The notes under the pieces were generated by a model. It searched no databases and was not told the DNA's origin. It saw nothing but the letters and a program-made list of their open reading frames with translations. Positions 1-8,287 of a DNA stretch of 53,556 nt are shown piece by piece (positions within the stretch are counted from its first letter, which is position 1; every line of letters starts with the position of its first letter). Where the stretch lies: positions 1 through 53,556 of the forward strand of contig JACDZG010000044.1 in the NCBI GenBank assembly GCA_013426805.1, read 5' to 3'. This stretch comes from Chromatiaceae bacterium (GTDB lineage Bacteria; Pseudomonadota; Gammaproteobacteria; Chromatiales; Chromatiaceae). A program made the position numbers and the translations under genes.

Positions 1-374
1 CCGCAGCACCAGCGCCCCGACGCGGCGCGGACAGCGGCGGCTGGCCGAAGAACGCCTCCGTCAAACCAATCCCGCCGTCCTGCAAGGACTGCCCGACCTG
101 CCCGGCGCGTGAGCGGGAGCCGGCGGACCACCGGCGGGCCAACCCGGCCGGCGCGCGATGGAGCTACCGACAGGATCGAGACCATCGGTTCCGACCCGTA
201 AGGTCCGCGGTGCTCCCGCCGTCGCACGGGCAGTAGGAAAGGAAGCCGGGCCGCGCCTGATCGCGCACGTCGCCGCCAGGATTCGGGCCGACGGCGGATG
301 TTTTACGCCAAAAGGGACAGATACCGGACATTTCTAACTTGCGCGGAAGCGGACATTTGAATCTTGCGTTGACA
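1..374. mobile_element. IS21-like element end (remnant)
   Basis: Read on the minus strand from 374, the sequence starts TGTCAACGCAAG and holds two 18-bp copies of the pattern CAAG-N4-AAATGTCCG (366 to 349 and 341 to 324, 25 bp apart). Multiple terminal repeats of this kind at an end starting TGT are typical of IS21-family elements. A reading frame from the left edge on the plus strand stops with TGA at 110-112 and could be the tail of a transposase gene, but I do not recognise the 36 residues. No istA or istB domain is visible, so this is an element end or relic. The family assignment is from memory of such ends. Confidence 0.4.
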
Positions 375-843
375 GGTCGTTCCGCTCTCGACGGAGCACG
401 ACCGTTCGACCTTCGCCATTCACCACGGGTTTATCCCCCTGCCTGACTCGCCGATGACGCTCTTTCTGCCATTGGCGGTGGGCGCCAAGCAGCCGCGGTG
501 ATGAGCACTCGCCGCTTCAGCCCCTCCACTTCACATAAACGATCTTTCGGCCGTTGACCTGACAGACATGACACCGGTCCTTGCGGACGTGTCGATCGAG
601 CGGGGGAGCGCGGCCGTCGGGAAAGCCGGCCGGAGAAAACCGGTTGCCGCGTGTGTGGGTGGTCCTTACAATCCCGACCAACATTATATGACCTGAAAAT
701 CCGGATGAAGATGATCGGCTCGGTCCCCAAGGGCCGGGTGGCCGGGCGCTACCTGCGCGAATCCTCCTATCAGCCCTAGCCCGCTGTTCAGACGCGTCCT
801 GGCCAGCGACCCATTACAGTTCCCCACTCGGAGCGAATCCACG
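375..843. other. Non-coding or degraded stretch beside the IS end
   Basis: No convincing full-length gene is seen. The stretch contains one small minus-strand ORF (517-684, listed separately). On the plus strand an open frame without an obvious start ends at 779 (last residues RYLRESSYQP) and looks like the tail of a lost gene. A GGAG at 830-833 precedes the next gene. The longer minus-strand ORF across 431-730 has the composition of an antisense frame and was not accepted. Confidence 0.4.
517..684 (-). CDS. Possible small CxxC protein (55 aa)
   Basis: This is an ATG-initiated 55-residue minus-strand frame not matching any family I know. It ends in a basic segment with a single CxxC motif (RCHVCQ) followed by NGRKIVYVKWRG, so it may be a zinc-binding or transposase-derived fragment. 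A CAGG lies about 10 nt before the ATG. It sits in a degraded region next to an IS end, so it may equally be the tail of a broken gene. Conservation of the frame has not been tested. Confidence 0.25.
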   Translation of the reverse strand: MLVGIVRTTHTRGNRFSPAGFPDGRAPPLDRHVRKDRCHVCQVNGRKIVYVKWRG

Positions 844-1470
844 ATGCATCAGACTCATGGCTTCCCAGCCCGCGCCAACCTTCTGCTGGTACTCGCACTG
901 GCTGTCCCCGGCGCCGCACTGGCCTACGACGAAAAAGACGCGATCCGCGATTGCGAGAGCCGCATCCGCAGCGAATATAAGCTCAGCGACCTGCGCGATG
1001 CCACTGCAGAGCGCCTCAACGACACGGCGCTGCATTTCAAGGTGCAGGGTCTGACCAAGGTGGACGGGGATAAGCACCCCTGGACCTGCGAGGTCAAGAA
1101 TCGCCATGTGACCGCCGCCGAGTACAGCGGTCCCAAGCCCAAGGGGCTGGGGACGGCCGAGAAGCTCGCCATCGGCACAGCCGCCGCGGTCGCTGGCGGA
1201 ATCGCCATCAACGAGATGAGCAAGCACGGCAGCGCCAGCCAGGCCAGCGCGGGGGCGGGCGGTGCGCAGGAGCTTCAGGACTTGGTCGGAGCCAGGGCCG
1301 CCGGCGGTGAGTCCGAACTGCAAGCCCGCGGCTACACCTACGCGTCCGGCAGCAAAGGGGGTGACAGCTCCTATACGAATTGGAAAAAGGGCTCACATTG
1401 CGTCACGGTGCGCACCACGAACGGGCATTACAAATCCATCGTCGACGTGACCATGCTCGATTGCAAGTAG
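844..1470 (+). CDS. Secreted hypothetical protein (208 aa)
   Basis: The product begins with a signal peptide: a hydrophobic stretch at about residues 12-26 followed by ALA-YDE, giving likely cleavage near residue 27. A GGAG 10 nt upstream supports the start. The mature N-terminal half is charged. A short Gly/Ala-rich hydrophobic segment (about residues 105-118) follows. The C-terminal 60 residues form a small domain ending in a Cys (MLDCK), with a second Cys in SHCVTV, consistent with a disulfide. Similar C-terminal domains occur in uncharacterised exported proteobacterial proteins. No enzymatic motif is visible, and the function is unknown. It lies 66 bp upstream of a broken L,D-transpeptidase gene on the same strand. 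Confidence 0.7.
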   Translation: MHQTHGFPARANLLLVLALAVPGAALAYDEKDAIRDCESRIRSEYKLSDLRDATAERLNDTALHFKVQGLTKVDGDKHPWTCEVKNRHVTAAEYSGPKPKGLGTAEKLAIGTAAAVAGGIAINEMSKHGSASQASAGAGGAQELQDLVGARAAGGESELQARGYTYASGSKGGDSSYTNWKKGSHCVTVRTTNGHYKSIVDVTMLDCK

Positions 1471-1536
1471 CGCCGCTTCATGGGCCGGGGCGGTCAACTG
1501 CACCCCGGCCGTCCTGCCGTCTTTCAAGGATTTCCC

Positions 1537-2742
1537 ATGATCAAGCATCTCTCGCGACCCAAGCAAGGCATCCGCTCGCTCGCCTTGGCAACGCTCTTTG
1601 TCCTTTCGCCGGCGTCGGTCTTCGCCGCTCCGTCCTGGGGCGACCCGACACCGCGGGCCGCAGAAACGCCCCCACAGGATCTGAAACCCGGTCAATTCAA
1701 GTGGCAGGGCGGTGCGATCCCGTCAGGCCCCATCGTGGTCGTCGTCAGTCTCGCCGAGCAGCGGGCCTATGTTTACCGCAACGGAGTTCGGATCGGCGTA
1801 TCGAGCGTGAGCACCGGGAAGCCCGGCTATGGGACGCCCACCGGTGTTTTCACCGTCCTGGAGAAGGATGCCGACCACCGCTCCAAGACCTATAACAACC
1901 AGCAGTTCCCGGTGAACGCCAACTTACTGAAAAGTAAGGTGTCTTTCTTGCTAATTTTGTTGCGAAAAAATTCAGAATCTTTTTAAATCAATTGGTTGGG
2001 AACCCTTCGCCGGGAATTGCTGTATAACAACGCGCCCATGCCCTATACGCACCGGCTGACCTGGAGCGGCGTGGCGCTGCATGCCGGCGGGCTGCCGGGC
2101 TACCCGTCGTCCCACGGCTGCGTGCATCTCCCCACCGAGTTTGCGCGCCGCCTGTTCGCCGTATCGCCCAAGGGCATGACCGTCGTCATCGCCGATCAGC
2201 GCGCGGACCCGACCGAGGTGGTGCACCCGGCGGGTCTGGCCCCAGTGGATGCCCACACCGGGCAGCCGGTAAAGCTGCCGCGGTTGGGCTTCTTGGAGTC
2301 GTATCGCTGGCGACCCGAGGCCGCCCCCACGGGACCCGTGTCCATCGTCATGAGCCGGGCGGACCAGCGCGTGTTGGTCTATCGCAACGGGGTCGAGATC
2401 GGTCGCGCGAAGCTCACCATCGATCAGTCCGGCGTCGCACCCGGCACCCATGCGTTCATCATGCAGGACGGTTGGGGCGAGGGTAAGAGCGCGATCGCTA
2501 AGAACGCCCCCGCCCATCGCTGGACCGCGGTCGGCATTCCCGGCCACACCGACGAGCGCGGGCAGTCGCTGTCCGCGACTCATCGGCTCGACCGGATCCA
2601 TCTGCCGCCGCAATTCGCCAAAGCCCTCTACGCGCTCCTCACGCCCGGCACGACGCTCCTGCTCACCGATGCACCCGTCTTGCCCAAACGGACCACGGGA
2701 GTGGCATTGAGCATCATGACTGCCGACAAACCTCAATCCTGA
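1537..2742 (+). pseudogene. L,D-transpeptidase, interrupted by a MITE-like insertion
   Basis: The product would be an exported cell-wall enzyme of the YkuD/ErfK family. A signal peptide ends near AAPSWG, and the first domain contains the catalytic SHGCVHLP motif in the downstream half. A second YkuD-like domain (from about 2335) repeats the fold but lacks the Cys motif. A 123-bp insertion flanked by 9-bp direct repeats adds 132 bp (44 codons) in frame but brings a TAA stop at 1984-1986, so translation ends before the catalytic motif. Removing the insertion and one repeat restores a 357-residue frame. A TTG at 1996 opens the downstream part, but that fragment would lack the export signal. AAGGA about 9 nt before the ATG fits the start. 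Confidence 0.85.
1900..2022. mobile_element. 123-bp MITE-like element with 9-bp target duplication
   Basis: The left end is CAGCAGTTCCCGGTGAA and the right end read inward on the other strand is CAGCAATTCCCGGCGAA: 17-bp terminal inverted repeats with two mismatches. TATAACAAC occurs at 1891-1899 and again at 2023-2031, a perfect 9-bp target-site duplication. The interior is much more AT-rich than the host gene and has no coding capacity beyond running on the host frame to a TAA. These features define a non-autonomous element presumably mobilised by a full-length IS elsewhere in the genome; the IS family is not determined. Confidence 0.85.
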
Positions 2743-2766
2743 AGCGGCCCCAGGGAGCCGATGCCC

Positions 2767-3959
2767 ATGAACTGACGCCAGTTCCTCGCCACCGGCACCG
2801 CCGGTCTTGCGAGTGTTGCTCTTCCCAGGTTCCTGGGCGCCACACCCAACGCCACGGACCTCACCCAGCCGGCGCCCGCCAATCCTGGTCCGCGGTCGGG
2901 CTCGACCAGAAGCTGCCGCTGATCCAGAAAGTCGAGGCCATGGCACGGGCCGCCGATCCGGCCATCGACAAGGTCACGGTGCAATTGACCGATACCGACG
3001 AACGGGTGCTGATCGCGACCCTCGACGGGCGCCTGCTCGTCGACCGGCGGCCCAGCGTCCTGCTGGGGCTCATGGTCACGGCCAAGCGCGGCGCCCAGAC
3101 CCAAAGCAACCTGGGTTCGCTCGGGGCGCGGGACGGCCTGACTTTCTACACCAATCAGCGTCTCAAAGCGCAGGTGGACGAAGTGGTCGCGCGCACCCTG
3201 GTGCTGTTCGATGCCAAGCGGCCGCCGGCCGGCGAGATGCCCGTCATGCTGGCCGCGGGCGCGAGCAGCGTGCTGCTGCACGAGGCGATCGGGCATGGCA
3301 TGGAGGCCGACTTCAACCGCATCGGCACCAGCATCTACTCCGACATGATCGGCAAGCCGGTGGCCGCGCCCTTCGTCAACGTGGTCGATCAGGGCAACCT
3401 GCCGCACGAGCTTGGCACGCTCAACATGGACGACGAGGGCAACGCCACGGGCCGGGCGGCCCTAGTGGAGCAGGGCATCCTCAAGTCCTGTCTGCACGAC
3501 ACCATCTCGGCCCGCCATTACGGCCTCGATCGCGACGGCCTCGCGCACGTCGGCTCCGGTCGGCGCGAATCCTATCGCTTCCCCATCATGCCGCGCATGA
3601 CGACGACCTTCATGGAGAACGGCCCCCATACGCGCGAGGAGATCGTCGCCGCCATCGACCGCGGCATCATCGCCGAGTCCTTCACCGGCGGTCAGGTCGC
3701 CATCGGGGCCGGCGATTTCACCTTCTACGTCAAGAACGGCTGGCTGGTGGAGGGCGGCAAGATCACCGCCCCGATCAAGGATGTGAACCTCATCGGCAAC
3801 GGCCCCGAGGCGCTCAAGCGCATCACCATGGTCGCCAACGACTTCAAGCTCGACCCCGGCGGCTGGACCTGCGGCAAGGGCGGTCAGAACGTGCCGGTCT
3901 CCATCGGGATGCCATCCGCCCTGGTCTCGCGCATGACCGTGGGAGGCGAGAATGTCTGA
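2767..3959 (+). pseudogene. tldD: TldD-like metalloprotease, N-terminus degraded
   Basis: TldD pairs with TldE/PmbA to form a zinc protease of the U62 family. The zinc motif HEAIGHGMEADF is present and the C-terminal two thirds match TldD to the end. The original start appears to be ATG 2767 followed by AAC-TGA: a leader resembling a Tat signal, with an arginine position of the RRQFLATG-type motif now a stop. The leader then runs in one frame to about 2890, while the TldD body is in another frame. About 100 residues of the N-terminal domain are missing at the junction. An ATG at 2940 with GAGG just upstream could give a 339-residue truncated protein. It overlaps the next gene by 8 nt, the usual coupled tldD-tldE arrangement. 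Confidence 0.75.
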
Positions 3960-5328
3960 GCAGAACACCCAAACCCAGAGCGCGGGGCTTGCTCCCGAGA
4001 CGCTGCCGGCGCGTGCGCGACAGGCGGTGGAGATGGCCCGCGCGGCGGGGGCCGACGACGCCTGGGCGACGGCCGTCGAGAAGCGCGGCGTGAGCTTACA
4101 GTTCCGCGACGGTAAACCGGAGACGGTCTCGGAGGCGACCACGCGCGCACTCGAGATCAAGCGCTATGTCGGCGGACGCTATGGGGTCTATTCCACCACC
4201 GACCTGCGCGAACCCCGGCTGCGCGACTTCATCCGCGAGGCCGTGCCGCTGACCCGCCAACTCCAGGCGGACCCCGACCGGCACATCACGCCGCCGACCT
4301 TGTTGTCCACCGCCGACAGGGGCGACGCCCTGCAACTACAAGACCCGGCGATCGCTCGCCTGGACAGCGCGCAGCGACTCGCGTGGTGTCGCGAGATAGA
4401 CGCCCTGGTCCATGCCGAGCCGCGCCTGATCTCCGCCACCAGCTCCGCCGAGGACAGCCAGGTCCAGATCGCGAGCGCCAGCTCCAATGGCTTCGGCAGC
4501 AGCTACGCCAAGACCACCGTGACGCTGGGCGTCAATCTGTCCCGGCGTGACGCGGGCACGGACGCGCAGCAGAGCGAGCGCCGCGCGGAGGGCGGCGATG
4601 GTGCCGGCTGTCTGCTCCTGGGCGATCTGCCGAGCGCGCAGCGCATCGCCGACGGGGCGCTCGCACGGGCGCGAGCGCGCCTGGGGAGTCGCCAGGGGCC
4701 GACGATCAAGACCACGATGGTGGTCGAGTCGCGGGCGGCGATCACGCTGATCCGGGACCTGCTCGCGCCCGCCACGGCGGCCAACATCCAGCAGGGCCAG
4801 TCCTTCTGGCCGGCGCTGATCGATACACCGGCTTTCAGCGACACACTCACCATCGTCGACGACCCGTTGCGCCCGCGCGGACTGGCATCGCGCCCCTACG
4901 ACCGGGAGGGCATCGCGGCCCGCCGCCTGGTCCTGGTTGAACAGGGTCGCCCCAAAGCCGTCTATGCCGACACCTATTACGGCGCCAAGGCCCGGCTTCC
5001 CATCACCACCGGCGAGCCCTCCAATCAAATCGTCCAGCCCGGCACACGCGGTCTGGCCGAGCTGGTGCGCGCGGTCGGCGACGGCATCCTGGTCACCGGC
5101 TGGGCCGGCGGCAACGCCGACCCGACCACCGGCGCGTTTTCGCAGGGACTCAACGGCCATATCATCCGCGGCGGCGAGATCGCCGAGCCCGTGGTCGGTA
5201 TGATCGTCACCGGCAGCCTGCCGGGACTGTTCGCGAGCCTGGTCGAGGTGGGCAACGACCCCTTCCCCTATGCCTCGCTGCTGACGCCCTCGCTGGTGTT
5301 TGAGAACGTACAGTTCAGTGGGGCCTGA
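3952..5328 (+). CDS. pmbA: TldE/PmbA-like metallopeptidase subunit
   Basis: The 458-residue length matches TldE/PmbA, the partner of TldD that shapes the protease chamber and has no HExxxH zinc site of its own. None is seen here. The C-terminal half has the family pattern ILVTGWAGGNADPTTGAFS followed by EPVVGMIVTGSL and a terminal FEN-QFSG. The start overlaps the tldD stop in ATGTCTGA, indicating translational coupling. The frame is intact although its tldD neighbour is damaged, so it may be decaying or may work with a TldD encoded elsewhere. TldD/E systems process peptides such as microcin precursors and CcdA; the substrate here is unknown. Confidence 0.85.
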   Translation: MSEQNTQTQSAGLAPETLPARARQAVEMARAAGADDAWATAVEKRGVSLQFRDGKPETVSEATTRALEIKRYVGGRYGVYSTTDLREPRLRDFIREAVPLTRQLQADPDRHITPPTLLSTADRGDALQLQDPAIARLDSAQRLAWCREIDALVHAEPRLISATSSAEDSQVQIASASSNGFGSSYAKTTVTLGVNLSRRDAGTDAQQSERRAEGGDGAGCLLLGDLPSAQRIADGALARARARLGSRQGPTIKTTMVVESRAAITLIRDLLAPATAANIQQGQSFWPALIDTPAFSDTLTIVDDPLRPRGLASRPYDREGIAARRLVLVEQGRPKAVYADTYYGAKARLPITTGEPSNQIVQPGTRGLAELVRAVGDGILVTGWAGGNADPTTGAFSQGLNGHIIRGGEIAEPVVGMIVTGSLPGLFASLVEVGNDPFPYASLLTPSLVFENVQFSGA

Positions 5329-5479
5329 GACGGTCGCCTTTGATGCGTTAGGCGATTGCCGGATAAGGAAGCCACCTTTAGCGTTGGCGAGAACTTACCG
5401 GGGGCGATTGAACACGAATGCGCAACCGTGCCAGTGTCCGACCGCACCTGTCAACCGTCCCCGAAGGAAAGAAATACAG

Positions 5480-5839
5480 ATGATTCCCGAACTGCTCCGT
5501 CGGCATCCGGGGCCGCGCGGTCAACGCGCGGCGCTTTTTACCTTGTGTTTGCTGCTGGTTCTGAGTCTGGCCCAGGGCCAGGCCGCGGCCGGGCTGACGG
5601 CGCCCGGCGACGCGGCGGCAACCAATGCCGCTGCCCTGCGCGAGCAGGTGACCGCGGCGGGCTGGCTGGCCGTGCGGGTGGATTTGCGCGCGCCGACGAC
5701 GGTCGCGACGGCGGATGAGTTGCAGCAAACGGCCCAAGATTTGCTGTTTGTCTTGCCGGCCGGGTCCTATGAGGCGGTCGAGCGCGCCGCGGGTTCAGCC
5801 AGCTTGACCCTGCGGGTCGATGCCGCCGGGCTGACGTGA
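5480..5839 (+). CDS. Short exported protein, possible protease propeptide remnant (119 aa)
   Basis: ATG 5480 lies 9 nt after AAGGAAAG. The N-terminus has Arg residues followed by a long hydrophobic core (LFTLCLLLVLSLAQG) and Ala-rich cleavage context, a signal peptide. The remaining 75 residues resemble an inhibitor I9-type propeptide found ahead of subtilisin-like (S8) proteases (WLAVRVDLRAP early, LRVDAAGL at the end). The frame stops where the protease domain would begin, and no catalytic Asp/His/Ser motifs follow. It may be a remnant of a secreted protease gene or a free inhibitor-like protein. The family call is tentative. A palindromic repeat follows immediately. Confidence 0.5.
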   Translation: MIPELLRRHPGPRGQRAALFTLCLLLVLSLAQGQAAAGLTAPGDAAATNAAALREQVTAAGWLAVRVDLRAPTTVATADELQQTAQDLLFVLPAGSYEAVERAAGSASLTLRVDAAGLT

Positions 5840-5848
5840 TAGTCGGAC

Positions 5849-5877
5849 GTAAGGGCGGGTTTTAAACCCGCCCCTAC
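5849..5877. repeat. REP-like palindrome, GGGCGGGTTT type
   Basis: The arms GGGCGGGTTT and AAACCCGCCC (5853-5873) pair perfectly around one base, with GTA/TAC extending the outer stem. It lies 10 bp after the stop at 5839 and could act as a terminator hairpin. The same palindrome type recurs at 10243-10265, which suggests a dispersed intergenic repeat. Confidence 0.65.
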
Positions 5878-5948
5878 ACGAGTGTCTGTCCGGATATCAG
5901 GTACGAAGGCTATATGCTCCGCAAGAGCCGTCGATTGCGAGGTGCTCC

Positions 5949-6889
5949 ATGCGCTTTTTCAATACCGAAGGTCCGATCCGGCCCGAAGACCACTACAGCC
6001 TGCCGCCGCTCGGTCGCTGGGACATGGACGCGGTGCTGACGCTGATCGACCAGAAAAAATACTTCCTGCTCCACGCTCCGCGTCAGACCGGCAAGACCAC
6101 CTGTTTGCTGGCCCTGATGGAGTATCTGAACCAGGCTGGCCGCTATCGGGCCTTGTATGTGAACATTGAGGCGGCGCGAGCGGGTCGAGGCCGGGATGGC
6201 CGCGGTGGTGCAGGCCATTGCCAACAGTGCCGCCTGGCGCCTGGGGGATACCGCGGCCGCGCCCCTGGCCCGTGAAATTCTGCTGGGACCGGGCGTCCTG
6301 GTCGGCCTGGAGTCCTTTCTGACGCGCTGGTGTGCCCAATCCACTCAACCGCTGGTGCTGCTGCTCGATGAGGTGGATGCCCTGGTCGGCGACACCCTGA
6401 TCTCATTGCTGCGGCAGTTGCGTGCCGACTATGAGCAACGGCCGCACCATTTTCCCCAGACCGTCATCCTGTGCGGGGTGCGCGACCTGCGCGATTACCG
6501 CATCCACTCCAGTGCCGAGGCGGCGGTCATTACCGGCGGCAGCGCCTTCAACATCAAGGCCAAGTCGCTGCGTCTGGGCGATTTCACAGCCGCCGAGGTC
6601 AATACACTGCTGCAGGAGCACACCACCGAGACCGGGCAGGTCTTCACCCCCGCGGCCGTGGCGCGAGTCTGGGAGCTGACCCGGGGACAGCCCTGGCTGG
6701 TCAATGCCCTGGCCTATGAAGCCTGTTTCGATCGGCCCGCCGGGCGCGACCGGGGCCGACCGATCACCCTGGAACTGATCGACGAGGCCAAGGAATGTCT
6801 GATCGTCAACCGCGTGACCCACCTGGATCAGTTGGCCGACAAGCTGCGCGAACCGCGGGTACGGCAGGTGATTGAGCCGATGCTGGCGG
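5949..6889 (+). pseudogene. AAA-type ATPase, frameshifted and truncated
   Basis: The first part (from ATG 5949) begins MRFFNTEGPI and has the P-loop APRQTGKTT (about residues 43-51), typical of small standalone AAA ATPases encoded in multiple copies in some gammaproteobacteria. Near 6170 the frame changes: NIEAAR continues in the +1 track as RERVEAGMAAVV, consistent with loss of a number of bases not divisible by three. The second frame carries the Walker B region LVLLLDEVDALV and the sensor region. It is cut at about 6889 after IEPMLAG, where transposase-derived sequence begins, so the C-terminal domain is missing. Two independent lesions make it non-functional. Confidence 0.75.
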
Positions 6890-7288
6890 GTACCGTTGGG
6901 TTATCCGCAAGCGGCACTATTCGGATTCTGCCTGGGATTGGTCGCTTTCAATCTCTATGCCGTCATCATGGCCGCGCTACGTGCCACTCATCCCACCCTG
7001 GACATCGATCAAACGATCTCGGAATACTACATGACGGGCGAGATTGCCGCGACCATGACCGGAATGAACCTGTTCGTTCCCGAGCACGAATGGCAACCGT
7101 TCGCCCACGCCACGCCGGATCAGTTTTGCGTGGCGCTGCTGTGGCTCGCCAGCTGCATTGATCTGCGTATCTTCTCGAAGACGACGCGAGGTCCGAAGAA
7201 ACCGCCAACCGCGCGCACTAAATTCAAAGGGAAACCACATGTCTCGACCGCAAAGTTGCTCGCCGCCGCCGTGGTAGACCGAAAGTGA
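6890..7288 (+). pseudogene. Transposase C-terminal remnant (IS4-like)
   Basis: From the junction with the ATPase pseudogene the frame reads PLGYPQAALFGFCLGLVAFN and ends about 20 residues after FKGKPHVSTAKLLA at 7288. This is the usual end of DDE transposases annotated as IS4-like: a hydrophobic helix, then a basic PRGPKKP tail. The catalytic DDE portion is absent. The right terminal repeat of the element should lie just after 7288 but was not identified. The family call comes from the look of the tail only. Confidence 0.55.
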
Positions 7289-7401
7289 CACGTTAAAAGG
7301 GCTGGGGCGACGACTTCGGCCGGACCGACATCGCGGCCTCACGCCGGCGGGCGACCTGATCCCCGGCGCGGCCGGTGACCACCCACCATCGGATTGGATG
7401 T

Positions 7402-7423
7402 CGGTGCGACTGAAGTCGCACCG
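7402..7423. repeat. Palindrome, GGTGCGACT type
   Basis: The arms CGGTGCGACT and AGTCGCACCG pair perfectly around a GA centre. It lies 42 bp beyond the 3' end of the minus-strand ion channel gene, so it may act as its terminator. It shares the GCGACT/AGTCGC core with the palindrome at 42404-42429. Confidence 0.6.
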
Positions 7424-7465
7424 AGATTGGCGGTTTTCCGCGGCGCTGGCGACGATACACCCACC

Positions 7466-8287
7466 TCACCGGCCGCCATTGCCCCGCGTCCCTTGCGCCA
7501 AGCGCAGGCCGACGAGTTGCGCGACGACGACGGCGATATAAAACTGGCCAAACACGGTTTCGAGCATGGCGAAGGCGGTCATGGGTCCGCGTGCCGGCGC
7601 AATGTCGCCATAGCCGACCGAGGTAATGGTCGCGAGGCTGAAGTAGGTGAACAGGGCCAGGCGCCCCCGCAGGTCGCTGAACTGGGCCTTCAGGTCGGGG
7701 CTGATGGTGAAGGAGCCGGGGAACAGGATCTCAAAGACGGCATAGAGGTTCGCCCAGGCGGCGGCGGCCAGAAGATAGCCGCTCACGGCTCCGAGCACGT
7801 CGTCCGTACGAATCCGCTCCTGCTGGAAGACGTCGCGCAGAATCAGCGCCGCGGCCCAGCCGTGAAAACACATCAACAGCACCTGCTGCAGCACTTCGAG
7901 TCCGGGATGGGAAACCGCCGGCAAGAGATAGCGCGCCCCGCCCAGGGCGGCCACCATGACCCCGGACCACAGGGCCGCGAGCCGACCCCGGCGTCCCTCG
8001 AACACCACCAGCACCATGGCGGCCAGCGAGATCATCACGAGCAACTCCGCGATGGCGGTCACGCCGACCAGACGCCGATCAACCGACTGCACAATCAGGA
8101 CGCAGACCAGCACCAGGAGCAGGATCAGATATCTGTGACGTTTCAGCGGTTCGGTCCAGCGCCCGTAGGAACCACCCGCGGGTCCAGGATTGATCCTGGA
8201 CCGAGCGCCATGGACCGCCCCCGGCCGCGGCGCCAGGGAGCCCCCCGTCGGCGGTATCGCGCCGGAATGCTCAGGATGTATGGCCAT
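7466..8287 (-). CDS. Two-pore-type ion channel family membrane protein (273 aa)
   Basis: The start is taken as ATG 8287 (MAIHPEHSG); upstream residues in the open frame lack membrane-protein character. After a 45-residue cytoplasmic N-terminus come several hydrophobic helices. Near the C-terminus is a pore helix and selectivity filter TSVGYGD between two membrane segments, the K+ channel signature (PF07885). No regulatory RCK domain follows, so gating is unknown. It is a predicted inner-membrane potassium channel. The start overlaps the 3' end of the upstream asparagine-synthetase-like gene by 17 nt on the same strand, so the two are probably translationally coupled. Confidence 0.8.
   Translation of the reverse strand: MAIHPEHSGAIPPTGGSLAPRPGAVHGARSRINPGPAGGSYGRWTEPLKRHRYLILLLVLVCVLIVQSVDRRLVGVTAIAELLVMISLAAMVLVVFEGRRGRLAALWSGVMVAALGGARYLLPAVSHPGLEVLQQVLLMCFHGWAAALILRDVFQQERIRTDDVLGAVSGYLLAAAAWANLYAVFEILFPGSFTISPDLKAQFSDLRGRLALFTYFSLATITSVGYGDIAPARGPMTAFAMLETVFGQFYIAVVVAQLVGLRLAQGTRGNGGR

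Noticed and set aside
431-730. 99-residue minus-strand ORF
   Set aside because: Pro/Arg/Ser-rich composition with no ribosome site; the 517-684 frame fits coding better, and even that is weak.
2807-4093. 428-residue plus-strand ORF over tldD
   Set aside because: An Arg/Pro-rich shadow in another frame; the TldD frame with the zinc motif is the real one.
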